From Demequina litoralis (GTDB lineage: Bacteria; Actinomycetota; Actinomycetes; Actinomycetales; Demequinaceae): a stretch of DNA of 64,000 bases. The stretch is from assembly GCF_030418455.1 (NCBI RefSeq), contig NZ_JAUHPW010000006.1, forward strand, positions 1 through 64,000, read 5' to 3'. Shown here piece by piece: positions 18,336 to 27,134 of the stretch (the first letter of the stretch is position 1; every line of letters starts with the position of its first letter). The notes under the pieces were generated by a model. It did not search any database. It was not told the origin of the DNA and saw only the letters and a program-made list of their open reading frames with translations. The position numbers and the translations under genes are program-made.

Positions 18336-18413
18336 GCAACCGGCGTACAGGCGCGCGCCCGTGCGCATCGTCCCTGGTAATCCTGTCCCTACGCGGACCC
18401 ATGCGCCGGTTGC
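18336..18413. repeat. Intergenic repeat, family C copy 1
   Basis: A 78-base element with arms GCAACCGGCG / CGCCGGTTGC and the 10-mer extended to CGCATCGTCCCTG in the middle. It lies 38 bases past the DUF3073 stop. A second copy in the same orientation is at 19429-19507, so the two bracket the DUF559 gene. Confidence 0.8.
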
Positions 18414-18539
18414 GGTGCGACGTGCGCGGTGCGACGCGCGCGGTGCAGCCGATGACCCCGGCACCTCGGTGCTCATCGCTCCTCCCCTACGCGCACACCT
18501 CCGCCGCGGCGCGGTCTCGCTTCGCGAAGCCTGGGACGC

Positions 18540-19373
18540 ATGGACCCCGCCACCGCGCTGCATCATCTCGGCGGCGTCGCCGAGCTCGACGCGCTCCGGC
18601 CCCTCGAGGTGAGCGCCAGTACCCTGCGACGGCTCGTCGCGGAGGGATCGATCGTCCGCATCCGGCGCGGATGCTACGCCCTTCCCGACACAGACCGGGT
18701 CACGATCGCGGAGACCGCCTGGCGGGGTCGGGCCACATGCGTCACCGTGGCCGAGCGATGCGGGCTGCCGCTCCTCGCCGCCCATGACGGTGTCCACCTC
18801 GCGATACCGGCCGGCCGGAACCACGGCAGGGACCATCTGTGCCTCCCCTCGCACGTGACAGCCCATCACGTCGCGGACCCCCACCAGGCCGGGACCTTCG
18901 CGGGCGCCATCGACCTGGCGAGCCGGTGCACCGCGCGGGAGGAGCAGCTCGTGATCGTCGACGCCGCGCTCTCCCGCGGGCTGCTGCGGCGGGGGGACAT
19001 CGCCGGCTTCACCGCGACCGGCGGCGAACGCCGTGCTTTCCTGCTCCGCCATGCGAGCGCAGCCTCGGGGTCTCTCCTGGAGACGATGACGGGGCTGATC
19101 CTCCGCCGTGCGCGGATCCCGTTCGCGCAACAGGTGGAGATCGAGGGGCTCGGCAGGGTGGACTTCGTCGTCGATGGCCGGCTGATCGTCGAGGTCGACG
19201 GGCGGGCCACCCACGACACGCCCGAGCAGTTCGTCGAGGACCGGCGGCGCGACAGGGCCGCGGCGATACGCGGCTACCGGGTGCTCAGATTCACCTACGG
19301 GGACGTCATCAGGCGGCCGGACACCGTCCTCGCCGATGTCCGGTCCGCTCTCGCGGCGCCGTCAAGGCTCTGA
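18540..19373 (+). CDS. DUF559 nuclease-like protein with AbiEi-type N-terminus
   Basis: 277 residues in two parts. Residues about 1-110 resemble the winged-helix AbiEi antitoxin-like domain common in actinobacteria (RRLVAEGSIVRIRRGCYALPD). Residues about 175-270 are a DUF559/Vsr-like PD-(D/E)XK fold: SLLETM, then GRVDFVVDGRLIVEVDG with the acidic pair, then RDRAAAIRGYRVLRFTYGDV. This layout is usually orphan in actinobacterial genomes; function is unknown, and nuclease activity is a family inference. Family C repeats lie on both sides. Confidence 0.85.
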   Translation: MDPATALHHLGGVAELDALRPLEVSASTLRRLVAEGSIVRIRRGCYALPDTDRVTIAETAWRGRATCVTVAERCGLPLLAAHDGVHLAIPAGRNHGRDHLCLPSHVTAHHVADPHQAGTFAGAIDLASRCTAREEQLVIVDAALSRGLLRRGDIAGFTATGGERRAFLLRHASAASGSLLETMTGLILRRARIPFAQQVEIEGLGRVDFVVDGRLIVEVDGRATHDTPEQFVEDRRRDRAAAIRGYRVLRFTYGDVIRRPDTVLADVRSALAAPSRL

Positions 19374-19428
19374 CGGCCGGCCGCAGGCTCCCGCCACCGC
19401 GGACTCCCGCCACCGCACACGACCCGGC

Positions 19429-19507
19429 GCAACCGCCGTACGCGACCGGCTCTCGGCCGCATCGTCCCTGAAAAAGCGGAGCCGAACGGGCCTCGTACGC
19501 CGGTTGG
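19429..19507. repeat. Intergenic repeat, family C copy 2
   Basis: Arms GCAACCGCCGTACG and CGTACGCCGGTTGG with CGCATCGTCCCTG in the left half, as in copy 1. It separates the DUF559 gene from the converging purM and may act as a bidirectional terminator. Confidence 0.8.
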
Positions 19508-19551
19508 TGCGGCCGGGGTGCGGGCGGGCGGGGGTACCGGGGCGGGCGGGC

Positions 19552-20670
19552 TCAGGAGGCCCGGTACGCGCCCGACATGACCACGGTGCCGCCGTCGACG
19601 CCCTTGGCGCCGCGGACCACGTCCGGGCCCGTCGGCAGGCCGGCATCCGCGCCCACGGTGCCGAGCGTCCACGCGGGCACGCCCGCGGCGGCGGAGGCCG
19701 CGATGAGCGCATCCGCCTCGGCGGGGTCGACCACGGCGACCATGCCCACGCCCATGTTCAGCGTCGACTCCAGGTCGTTCCACGGCACCGCGCCGGCGGC
19801 CTGGACCACCGAGAACACGGCCGGCAGATCCCAGGCGTCGCGCGCGACGGAGGCCGCCAGGCCCTTGGGCAGCACGCGCGCGAGGTTGGCCGCGAGACCG
19901 CCGCCGGTGACGTGCGAGAAGGCGCGCAGCCCCTCGAACGACTCGGCGAGCGAGACGCACAGCTGCGAGTAGATGCGGGTGGGCTCGAGCAGCTCCTCGC
20001 CCACGGTGCGCCCCAGCTCCGGGATCGCGGTCGACAGCGACCACCCGGCGTGCTCGACCACACGACGGACGAGCGAGTACCCGTTCGAGTGCAGACCGGA
20101 GGACGCCATGGCGACCACGACGTCGCCGGAGCGGACCCGCTCCGGCCCCAGCAGGCGCGAGGCCTCCACCACGCCGATGGCGGCGCCCGCGACGTCGTAG
20201 TCGTCCGGCTCCATCACGCCCGGGTGCTCGGCGGTCTCGCCGCCGACGAGCGCGACGCCGGCCATCTCGCAACCCTCCGCGATGCCGCGCACGATGTCCG
20301 CGATGCGCTCGGGGACCACGCGGCCGCACGCGATGTAGTCGGTCATCACCAGGGGCTTCGCGCCGCACACGACGATGTCGTCGACGACCATCGCGACGAG
20401 GTCCTGACCGATCGTGTCGTGGACGTCGAGGGCGCGGGCGATGACGATCTTGGTGCCCACGCCGTCGGTGGACGAGGCGAGCAGCGGGCGGTCGTACGCC
20501 TTCAGCGCGGAGGCGTCGAAGAGGCCCGCGAACGCGCCCACGCCGCCGAGCACCTCGGGGCCGTGCGTGCGCGCCACGGCCGACTTCATCAGCTCGACGG
20601 CCTTGTCGCCGGCCTCGGTGTCGACGCCGGCCGCGGCGTAGGTGATGCCTTCGGACGGGACAGAGCTCAC
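19552..20670 (-). CDS. purM: Phosphoribosylformylglycinamidine cyclo-ligase
   Basis: Fifth step of purine synthesis: ATP-dependent ring closure to aminoimidazole ribonucleotide. 372 residues. Family blocks: TYAAAGVDTEAGDKAV at the N-terminus, LLASSTDGVGTKI, VDDIVVCGAKPLVMTDYI, GGETAEHPGVM and HVTGGGLAANLARVLP. GTG start overlapping the purF stop by 4 bases, so purF-purM are co-translated. Confidence 0.97.
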   Translation of the reverse strand: MSSVPSEGITYAAAGVDTEAGDKAVELMKSAVARTHGPEVLGGVGAFAGLFDASALKAYDRPLLASSTDGVGTKIVIARALDVHDTIGQDLVAMVVDDIVVCGAKPLVMTDYIACGRVVPERIADIVRGIAEGCEMAGVALVGGETAEHPGVMEPDDYDVAGAAIGVVEASRLLGPERVRSGDVVVAMASSGLHSNGYSLVRRVVEHAGWSLSTAIPELGRTVGEELLEPTRIYSQLCVSLAESFEGLRAFSHVTGGGLAANLARVLPKGLAASVARDAWDLPAVFSVVQAAGAVPWNDLESTLNMGVGMVAVVDPAEADALIAASAAAGVPAWTLGTVGADAGLPTGPDVVRGAKGVDGGTVVMSGAYRAS

Positions 20671-22181
20671 GAGGAGACCTCCACGGGCTGCGACACCAGC
20701 AGGTGTCGGGCGTTGACGGGCGGCTCGACCGGGTAGGTGCCGGTGAAGCAGGCGGTGCACAGGCGGGACTCGGCCTGCTCGGTCGCCTCGAGCATGCCCT
20801 GGAGCGAGATGTGGCCGAGGGAGTCCGCGTCGATCTGGCGGCGGACCTCCTCCATGGTGTGCCCCACGGCCGCGAGCTCGTCGCGCGTGGGGAAGTCGAT
20901 GCCGTAGAAGCACGGCCACTGGACCGGCGGCGAGGAGATGCGGACGTGCACCTCGGCGGCTCCCGCCTCGCGCAGCATCGCGACGAGCGCGCGCTGCGTG
21001 TTGCCGCGCACGATCGAGTCGTCGACCACGATGAGGCGCTTGCCTGCGATGACCTCGCGCAGCGGGTTGAGCTTGAGGCGGATGCCGAGCTGGCGCAGGG
21101 TCTGCGACGGCTGGATGAACGTGCGTCCCACGTACGAGTTCTTCACCAGGCCCTGGGCGAACGGGATCCCGGAGGCCTGCGCGTAGCCGACCGCGGCGGG
21201 CGTGCCGGACTCGGGCACCGGGATGACCAGGTCGGCCTCGACCGGGTGCTCCTTCGCGAGCGTGCGGCCCATCGCGAGGCGCGCGGCCTGCACCGAGCGG
21301 CCCGCGATCGTGGTGTCGGGGCGGGCGAGGTAGACGTACTCGAAGATGCAGCCCTTCGGGTCGGCCTCCGCGAAGCGGCGCGTGCGCACGCCCGTCTCGT
21401 CGATGACGAGGAGCTCGCCCGGCTCGACCTCGCGCTCGAGGCGCGCGCCCACGATGTCGAGCGCCGCCGTCTCCGAGGCGATCACCCAGCCGCCGCTCTT
21501 GAGCTGGCCGAGCACCAGCGGACGGAAGCCCTGCGGGTCGCGCGCGGCGTACATGCGGTGCTCGTCCATCCACACGAACGAGAAGGCGCCCTCGACCTGC
21601 GGCAGCAGGTCCATCGCGACGTCCTCGAGCGAGTCGAAGCCCTCGGCGCCGAGCAGCGCGGTCACGATCGCCGTGTCCGTGCACTTGCCGCCCTTGAGGT
21701 CGAGCCGCTTGGCCATGCCCTCGCGCGCGATCAGCAGGTCGAGCAGCTCCTGCACGTTGGTGAGGTTGCCGTTGTGGCCCAGCGCGATGGTGCCGTGCGC
21801 GGTGGGGCCGAGCGTGGGCTGCGCGTTGGCCCACACCGATGCGCCGGTGGTCGAGTAGCGCGTGTGGCCCACGGCCATGTGGCCCTGGAGCGCCTCGAGC
21901 GCGCCCTCGTCGAACACCTGCGACACCAGGCCCATGTCCTTGAACACGAGGATGTTGTCGCCGTTCGAGGTGGCGATGCCCGCGGACTCCTGGCCGCGGT
22001 GCTGAAGCGCGTACAGCCCGAAGTACGCAAGCTTGGCGACCTCCTCACCGGGGCCGAAGACGCCGAAGACGCCGCACTCGTCCTGGGGGGTGCTCTCGCC
22101 CGGCATGAGGTCGTGGTTGAGGCGGCCGTCGCCGCCGCGCCGCGCGGTGAGGGGCGTGCCGTCGGGGCGTCGCTGGGTCAT
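20667..22181 (-). CDS. purF: Amidophosphoribosyltransferase
   Basis: Committing step of purine synthesis: PRPP plus glutamine to phosphoribosylamine. 504 residues. A propeptide of 35 residues precedes the nucleophile Cys36 in DECGVFGVFG, as in self-processing PurF. The glutaminase block HTRYSTTGASVWANAQP follows; the PRPP motif LIVVDDSIVRGNT is near residue 375. ATG overlaps the stop of the small membrane-protein gene upstream. Operon with purM. Confidence 0.97.
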   Translation of the reverse strand: MTQRRPDGTPLTARRGGDGRLNHDLMPGESTPQDECGVFGVFGPGEEVAKLAYFGLYALQHRGQESAGIATSNGDNILVFKDMGLVSQVFDEGALEALQGHMAVGHTRYSTTGASVWANAQPTLGPTAHGTIALGHNGNLTNVQELLDLLIAREGMAKRLDLKGGKCTDTAIVTALLGAEGFDSLEDVAMDLLPQVEGAFSFVWMDEHRMYAARDPQGFRPLVLGQLKSGGWVIASETAALDIVGARLEREVEPGELLVIDETGVRTRRFAEADPKGCIFEYVYLARPDTTIAGRSVQAARLAMGRTLAKEHPVEADLVIPVPESGTPAAVGYAQASGIPFAQGLVKNSYVGRTFIQPSQTLRQLGIRLKLNPLREVIAGKRLIVVDDSIVRGNTQRALVAMLREAGAAEVHVRISSPPVQWPCFYGIDFPTRDELAAVGHTMEEVRRQIDADSLGHISLQGMLEATEQAESRLCTACFTGTYPVEPPVNARHLLVSQPVEVSS

Positions 22182-22492
22182 CGGCCGGGCTCCGTTCGGG
22201 GGGACGATGCGCGGTCGAGGCTCGTGGCCACCGCGCCGCCGACCACGGCGCCGAGCAGGCACAGCCCGAGCGCCAGGACGAGGAACACCAGGAAGCGTCC
22301 CACGCCGGTCGAGTTGGGAAGGAAGGTCGCGAGGACCGCGGCGACGAGGATGCCCGCGCCCACGCCGGTGCCGATGAAGCTCCCGAAGCGCGGCGACCGG
22401 CGCACGGTCGCGGGGATGGCCACGCTGGCGAGGTCCTCGGGCGGGGGCTCGGGGACGTCGGACGCGCTCTCGTGCGGAGGGAGGTCGCTCAC
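22178..22492 (-). CDS. Small two-helix membrane protein upstream of purF
   Basis: 104 residues: a Pro/Glu-rich cytoplasmic N-terminus of about 35, two hydrophobic segments (about 40-60 and 66-90) and a short tail. GTG start. No named family recognised. It overlaps purF by 4 bases and shares its reading direction, so it is probably co-transcribed with purF-purM; whether it works with purine synthesis is unknown. Confidence 0.72.
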   Translation of the reverse strand: MSDLPPHESASDVPEPPPEDLASVAIPATVRRSPRFGSFIGTGVGAGILVAAVLATFLPNSTGVGRFLVFLVLALGLCLLGAVVGGAVATSLDRASSPRTEPGR

Positions 22493-22611
22493 GCGCCAAT
22501 TCTAGGCGGTGCCCGTCCGGGCCACGAACGGCCCGCGGGTGCGGCTCGGCTGCCTGGACCGGCCCGGCCCCCGCGCCGCAGGGACGCCCGCGCATCGTCC
22601 CGACACGAGAC

Positions 22612-22642
22612 GAGGCCGGGGGCCTGTGCGACCCCCGGCCTC
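22612..22642 (-). terminator. Terminator of the MalEFG-type operon
   Basis: Perfect 11-bp stem GAGGCCGGGGG / CCCCCGGCCTC, 35 bases past the last permease gene. A 10-mer copy (22591-22600) lies immediately beyond it. Confidence 0.8.
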
Positions 22643-22676
22643 TCCCCGGTCCCCCCTCGTGCTCGTCGGCCCCGGG

Positions 22677-23606
22677 TCACCCCTTCGTGGAGCCGGCGAG
22701 CAGACCGCGGACAAAGTACCGCTGCAGCGAGAAGAACACGATGAGCGGCACGATGGTGCCGACGAAGGCGGCCGCGGTGAGCAGCTCCCAGTCGTTTCCT
22801 CGGGTACCCGCGAACTCCGCGATGCGCTGTGTCACCGGCGCTGTTCTCACGGTGCCGCCGGAGAAGACCAGCGCCACGAGCAGGTCGTTCCACACCCACA
22901 GGAACTGGAAGATCGCGACCGAGGCGATCGCGGGGACCGAGAGCGGGATCACCACGCGGCGGAAGATCTGCGCGTGGTTGGCGCCGTCGACCTTGGCCGC
23001 CTCCATCACGTCGCGCGGGATCTCCGAGATGAAGTTGTGCAGCAGGAAGATCTCGAGCGGCAGCGCGAAGATCGTGTGGGCTATCCACACCGCCGGGAAC
23101 GTGCCCCCGATGTCGAGCCACGGGTAGTTGAAGATCTTCAGCAGCGGGATCAGCGCCATCTGCAGCGGCACGATCTGCAGCGCGAACACCAGCACGAACA
23201 GCCACGACGAGCCCTTGAACGGGATCCACGCGAAGGCGTACGCCGCCATCAGCGCGAGCGTGATGGGGAACACGGTCGCGGGCAGCGTGATGACGATCGA
23301 GTTGATGAAGTAGGTGCCGAGGCTCGCGGACGAGGCCCCGGACTCTGAGAACACCGCCACGTAGTTGTCGAGCGTGAAGCTCGGGTTGGTGATGATGGTC
23401 CACCAGCCCGAGTTCGCGATGTCCGTGTCGGGACGGAAGGACGAGACGAACAGGCCGAAGGTCGGGATGGTCCACAGCGTCGCGATGACGATCGCGAAGA
23501 AAGTCGCGGTGCGCGAGGTCAGACGCTTCTTGACCCGCTTGGTCTTGCCCCCCGAGGAGCCGGTCGGCTCGTCGACCACGGGCTCGGGTGCGATCGCGGC
23601 GCTCAT
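22677..23606 (-). CDS. Carbohydrate ABC transporter permease, MalG type
   Basis: 309 residues; six hydrophobic segments after a hydrophilic N-terminus of about 35. The EAA loop that docks the ATPase reads DVMEAAKVDGANHAQIFRRVVIPLSVPAI. Ends in SLQRYFVRGLLAGSTKG, typical of this class. It overlaps the MalF-type gene by one base. No ATPase is in the operon, so it probably uses a shared MsiK-type ATPase encoded elsewhere, as is common in actinobacteria. Confidence 0.92.
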   Translation of the reverse strand: MSAAIAPEPVVDEPTGSSGGKTKRVKKRLTSRTATFFAIVIATLWTIPTFGLFVSSFRPDTDIANSGWWTIITNPSFTLDNYVAVFSESGASSASLGTYFINSIVITLPATVFPITLALMAAYAFAWIPFKGSSWLFVLVFALQIVPLQMALIPLLKIFNYPWLDIGGTFPAVWIAHTIFALPLEIFLLHNFISEIPRDVMEAAKVDGANHAQIFRRVVIPLSVPAIASVAIFQFLWVWNDLLVALVFSGGTVRTAPVTQRIAEFAGTRGNDWELLTAAAFVGTIVPLIVFFSLQRYFVRGLLAGSTKG

Positions 23607-24625
23607 CAGTGCGTCTCCTTGTGCTGGCGCAGGACTCGGATGTTGTAGATGACGATGGGCAGCACCAGGATGAACAGCACCACCGCGAGTGCGGCACCGA
23701 TCTCAGGCTGGCCCAGCCGGAAGGCTCTCGTATACATCTCGTTCGCGACGACCGACGTGTTGTACTGGCCACCGGTCATGGTGCGGACGATGTCGAAGAC
23801 CTTCAACGTCGAGATCGTGATCGTGGTGACCACCACCACGAGCGAGCCGCGGATCCACGGCAACGTCACATGGAGGAACCGCTCCCATGCGCTCGCGCCG
23901 TCGAGCTCGGCTGCCTCGACGATCTCCGCGGGGACGCCCTTGATCGCGGCGGACAGCACGACCATCGCGAATCCGGTCTGGATCCACGCCATGACGACCA
24001 GCAGGAAGAACGTGTTCCACGGCGGCGTCTCGACGAACTGGTACGGGGACATTCCGAGCCAGACGAGGATCTGGTTGAGGAGGCCGATCTGCGGGAAGCC
24101 CTCCGACCGGTACGTGTACATGAAGCCCCAGATGATCGAGGCACCCACGAACGAGATCGCCATGGGCATGAACACCAGCGACTTGAGGATCTTCTCGCCC
24201 TTGGCGCGGTCGATGAACAGCGCGTAGGCGAGTCCGACCACCGTCGAGATCGTCGGCACGAACACCACCCAGATGAGGGTGTTGCGCAGCACCACCTGCC
24301 CGGTCGGGTCGGTGAAGATCGTGACGAAGTTGTCGAGTCCCACGAACTCGCCCGCCTTCGTGGTCACCGACTGCCAGATGGTCGAGATCGCGGGCCAGAT
24401 CATGCCCGCGGCGAGCAGCAGCATCGCCGGCAGCACGAACAGCAGCAGCTGGACCACGTCGCGGCCCTTCTTCGGCGCGTTGTCGGCGAGGAACATCACC
24501 AGACCCATGACCGCGAGGAACACCACGATCGCGATCGCGGCGAAGCCGAGCTTGGGGCTCTGCTCGGCCCAGAAGCTCTCCGTGCGGAGCGCCCCTGCGA
24601 CCAGACCTGCGTGGACCGTCATCAT
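23606..24625 (-). CDS. Carbohydrate ABC transporter permease, MalF type
   Basis: 339 residues with about eight hydrophobic segments; the first two (about 25-45 and 60-80) are an N-terminal extension as in AglF-like alpha-glucoside permeases. The EAA loop is EIVEAAELDGASAWERFLHVTLPWI. Partner of the MalG-type subunit. It follows the binding-protein gene after a strong stem-loop. An alpha-glucoside substrate is suggested by similarity in layout to AglEFG, but is not proven. Confidence 0.9.
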   Translation of the reverse strand: MMTVHAGLVAGALRTESFWAEQSPKLGFAAIAIVVFLAVMGLVMFLADNAPKKGRDVVQLLLFVLPAMLLLAAGMIWPAISTIWQSVTTKAGEFVGLDNFVTIFTDPTGQVVLRNTLIWVVFVPTISTVVGLAYALFIDRAKGEKILKSLVFMPMAISFVGASIIWGFMYTYRSEGFPQIGLLNQILVWLGMSPYQFVETPPWNTFFLLVVMAWIQTGFAMVVLSAAIKGVPAEIVEAAELDGASAWERFLHVTLPWIRGSLVVVVTTITISTLKVFDIVRTMTGGQYNTSVVANEMYTRAFRLGQPEIGAALAVVLFILVLPIVIYNIRVLRQHKETH

Positions 24626-24644
24626 TGCCCACTCCCTTCGATGG

Positions 24645-24685
24645 CGCGATGCGCCGACCGGGGATCACCCGGTCGGCGCATCGCG
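24645..24685 (-). terminator. Stem-loop between binding-protein and MalF genes
   Basis: Perfect 18-base arms (CGCGATGCGCCGACCGGG and its complement) with a 5-base loop, directly downstream of the binding-protein gene. Same position as the hairpins at 4161-4190 and 42813-42847; no T-run, so probably partial termination or mRNA stabilisation. Confidence 0.75.
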
Positions 24686-24692
24686 GTTGACA

Positions 24693-26063
24693 TCAGGACG
24701 AGGGCCAGGTCCCGTCGATGAAGGACGTGACCTCCTCCGTGGACTTGGTCCCCTGGACCCAGTCGGTGATGCCGGTCCAGAACGAGGCGGAACCCACCTC
24801 GGCCGGCATGAGGTCGGCGCCGTCGAACTTGAACAGCGTGTCCTCGCTCTGCAGGAGCTCGACGGCGGCGGTCATGAGCGCGGAGCTCGCGTTCGCCGGG
24901 TCGAGGCCCTGGTTCGCGGAGATGACGCCGCCCAGGCTCACGCGGATGTTCGCCCAGTCGTCGCTCGAGAGGAACGTCTGGAAGGCGACCGTCGCCGGGT
25001 TGTCGTTGAAGGCCGTGATGAACTCGCCACCGCCGGTCACGGCGTCCGGGTCGTCGGCGTTGACCTTCGGGGTGATGAAGGCCCAGATGTCGCCGTCCTC
25101 GGCCACCACGGTGCCCTCGGGCCAGAAGCCCTCGTAGAACGAGGCCTGGTGGTGGAGCGAGCAGTTGCCGTCGAGGATCGGCAGGCCTGCATCGCCGAAG
25201 GCCGTCGAGGCGATCGTCTCGGGACCGCCGATGCCGCCGTTGACGTAGTCCGCGTTGAGCGCGATGTCACCGAAGGTGTCGAAGGCGGTCTGGATCTCGG
25301 GGTCGGAGAACTTCACGTCTCCCGCGACCCACGCGTCGTACGTCTCCGCACCCTGCTGGCGGAGCACGATGTCCTCGATCCAGTCGGTGCCGGGCCAGCC
25401 GGTCGCCTCGCCGGACTCGAAGCCGATGCACCACGGGCGGTACTGCGTGTTGTCCGCACCGTCGTCGGCCATCTGCGCCGTCAGGGTCATCATGTCGTCC
25501 CACGTCTCGGGGACCTCGTAGCCCTTCTCGGCGAACTCGGTGGGCGAGTACCAGATCCAGCCCTTGACGCTCGCCATGAGCGGCGCGGCGTAGAAGGTGC
25601 CGTCGACCGTGCCGTACTCCTTCCAGCTCTCGGTCCAGAACTCGTCGACATTCGCCTCGACGCTCTCCGGGGCAGGAACCACGGAGCCACCGTTGATGAA
25701 GCGGGCAGCCAGACCGGGCTGCGGGAAGATCGCCAGGTCCGGCGGATCGCCGGCCTCGACGCGGACGTTCATCTGCGTCTCGAACTCCTGGTTGCCGATC
25801 CAGTCCACCGTGATGCCGGTGCACTCCTCGAAATCGGCCCACGACTCGACGAGGCGGTCCGCCTCCAAATCCACCTGGGTGCCGTAGATCTCGACGGACT
25901 CGCCGTCGAAGGTGCCGTAGTCCGCATAGGCCTCGCAGCCCTCGGCCATCGCGCCGCCGGAGGCATCTCCGGAGCTCTCACTGTCGGATCCGCCGGAACA
26001 CCCGGCGAGGACAAGGCCGCCCACCGCGAGCGCGGTGACCGGCAGGATGAAACGTCGGTTCAT
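24693..26063 (-). CDS. Sugar-binding lipoprotein of ABC importer (family 1)
   Basis: 456 residues. Lipoprotein signal with lipobox LAGC (Cys22), an acidic Ser/Gly linker, then a SBP_bac_1 fold: SVEIYGTQVDLEADRLVESWADFEE at the start and the family block NPATVAFQTFLSSDDWANIRVSLGG late. Sequence style resembles AglE-like alpha-glucoside receptors. First gene of the operon, with GAGGAGG upstream of the ATG. Likely controlled through the operator at 26168-26179. Ligand inferred only. Confidence 0.9.
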   Translation of the reverse strand: MNRRFILPVTALAVGGLVLAGCSGGSDSESSGDASGGAMAEGCEAYADYGTFDGESVEIYGTQVDLEADRLVESWADFEECTGITVDWIGNQEFETQMNVRVEAGDPPDLAIFPQPGLAARFINGGSVVPAPESVEANVDEFWTESWKEYGTVDGTFYAAPLMASVKGWIWYSPTEFAEKGYEVPETWDDMMTLTAQMADDGADNTQYRPWCIGFESGEATGWPGTDWIEDIVLRQQGAETYDAWVAGDVKFSDPEIQTAFDTFGDIALNADYVNGGIGGPETIASTAFGDAGLPILDGNCSLHHQASFYEGFWPEGTVVAEDGDIWAFITPKVNADDPDAVTGGGEFITAFNDNPATVAFQTFLSSDDWANIRVSLGGVISANQGLDPANASSALMTAAVELLQSEDTLFKFDGADLMPAEVGSASFWTGITDWVQGTKSTEEVTSFIDGTWPSS

Positions 26064-26167
26064 GGGTAATGCGCCTCCTCTTCGTTGAGCTGCGCCCGTG
26101 CGTACCGCTGACGACGGCACGCACGGAGCCGCGCCCGAGACGACGAAGAGACCGCATCCCCATCGAC

Positions 26168-26179
26168 GCAAGCGCTTAC
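26168..26179. promoter_or_regulatory. MalR-like operator GCAAGCGCTTAC
   Basis: A dyad with core AAGCGCTT, about 105 bases upstream of the binding-protein gene. It is the pattern bound by MalR-type LacI regulators of alpha-glucoside operons. No LacI gene adjoins, so the regulator is encoded elsewhere. Confidence 0.7.
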
Positions 26180-26299
26180 AGCCGAACGTAGTCCCCCGCG
26201 CCACGGTGCCGCAACCGGGGTTACCGGTGTGCCCCTCAATCGTTACTCCCGCGTGACCTGGGACGATGCGGCGCGCGGGCCCTCGCGTGGGGCTCTGTG

Positions 26300-26311
26300 A
26301 GAGCGCTCTCC
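26300..26311. promoter_or_regulatory. Palindrome GAGAGCGCTCTC
   Basis: Perfect 12-base palindrome 35 bases before the histidine-kinase start, sister of the site at 17549-17562. It may be a LacI-family operator for the two-component genes; no direct support. Confidence 0.45.
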
Positions 26312-26345
26312 CTCGCAGATGGGGCGAGGCCGTACAGTGAGCGCC

Positions 26346-27134
26346 ATGACCTGGGGGCTCGCGGTGCTCGCGCTCGCCGCGGGAGCGCTCGCGGCGGTGC
26401 TGGGCGCCCGGCTGGCGGTCGAGCGGCGCCGCGCCCGCGCGCTCGCCGAGGAGCGGACGCAGGAGGGTGCCGCGGCCCTCGCCCTCGCCGCCTCGAACGA
26501 GCGCGCGCGGATCGCCCGCGAGATGCACGACGTGGTCGCCCACACCCTCTCCGTGGTGGTCGCGCAGGCGGACGGCGGCCGCTTCGCCGGCCGCACCGAT
26601 CCGGCCGCCGCGCTGACGAGCCTCGACACGATCGCCGACGTCGGCCGCTCGGCGCTCGCCGAGATGCGCGCGCTGCTCGGGGTCCTCCGGGACGGCGACG
26701 GCGACGCCGCGCTCGGCCCGCAGCCCTCGCTCGCCGACATCCCCGCCCTGGTCGCGTCGATGCGCGAGGGCGGGCTCGAGGTCTCGTACGTCACCACCGG
26801 CACCCCGCGGCCGCTGCCCATCGGCGCCGGGCTCGCCGCGTACCGCATCGTCCAGGAGGCCCTCACCAACGTCCTCAAGCATGCCGGGCCGCGGGCGACC
26901 GCGTTCGTCCAGCTGCGATGGGAGGACGATGCGCTGGCCCTCGCCGTCTCCGACGACGGCCGGGGTGCCGCCGCCCGCGGGGACGGCGCCGGGCTGGGGA
27001 TCGCCGGCATGGCCGAGCGCGCGACCGTCTTCGGCGGCATGCTCACCGCTGGCCCGCGCGCGGGCGGCGGCTTCCTCGTGCGCGCCCGCCTACCCCTGAC
27101 ACCCCGTACCTCGCCTCAGATGGAGGACGCATGA
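26346..27134 (+). CDS. Two-component sensor histidine kinase (HisKA_3)
   Basis: 262 residues with one N-terminal hydrophobic segment (about 4-22) and no extracellular domain, so it resembles intramembrane-sensing kinases. The phosphoacceptor His61 is in NERARIAREMHDVVAHTLSV. The ATPase domain follows: N box YRIVQEALTNVLKHAG and G boxes SDDGRG and GLGIAGMAERA. An in-frame GTG nine bases upstream is an alternative start. Its stop overlaps the regulator's ATG. Downstream serpin and ABC genes suggest an envelope-stress role. Confidence 0.92.
   Translation: MTWGLAVLALAAGALAAVLGARLAVERRRARALAEERTQEGAAALALAASNERARIAREMHDVVAHTLSVVVAQADGGRFAGRTDPAAALTSLDTIADVGRSALAEMRALLGVLRDGDGDAALGPQPSLADIPALVASMREGGLEVSYVTTGTPRPLPIGAGLAAYRIVQEALTNVLKHAGPRATAFVQLRWEDDALALAVSDDGRGAAARGDGAGLGIAGMAERATVFGGMLTAGPRAGGGFLVRARLPLTPRTSPQMEDA

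Noticed and set aside
24693..26882. N-terminal extension of the binding-protein gene into the two-component region
   Set aside because: The added residues are low-complexity; the ATG at 26063 has a good ribosome site and starts a perfect lipoprotein signal.
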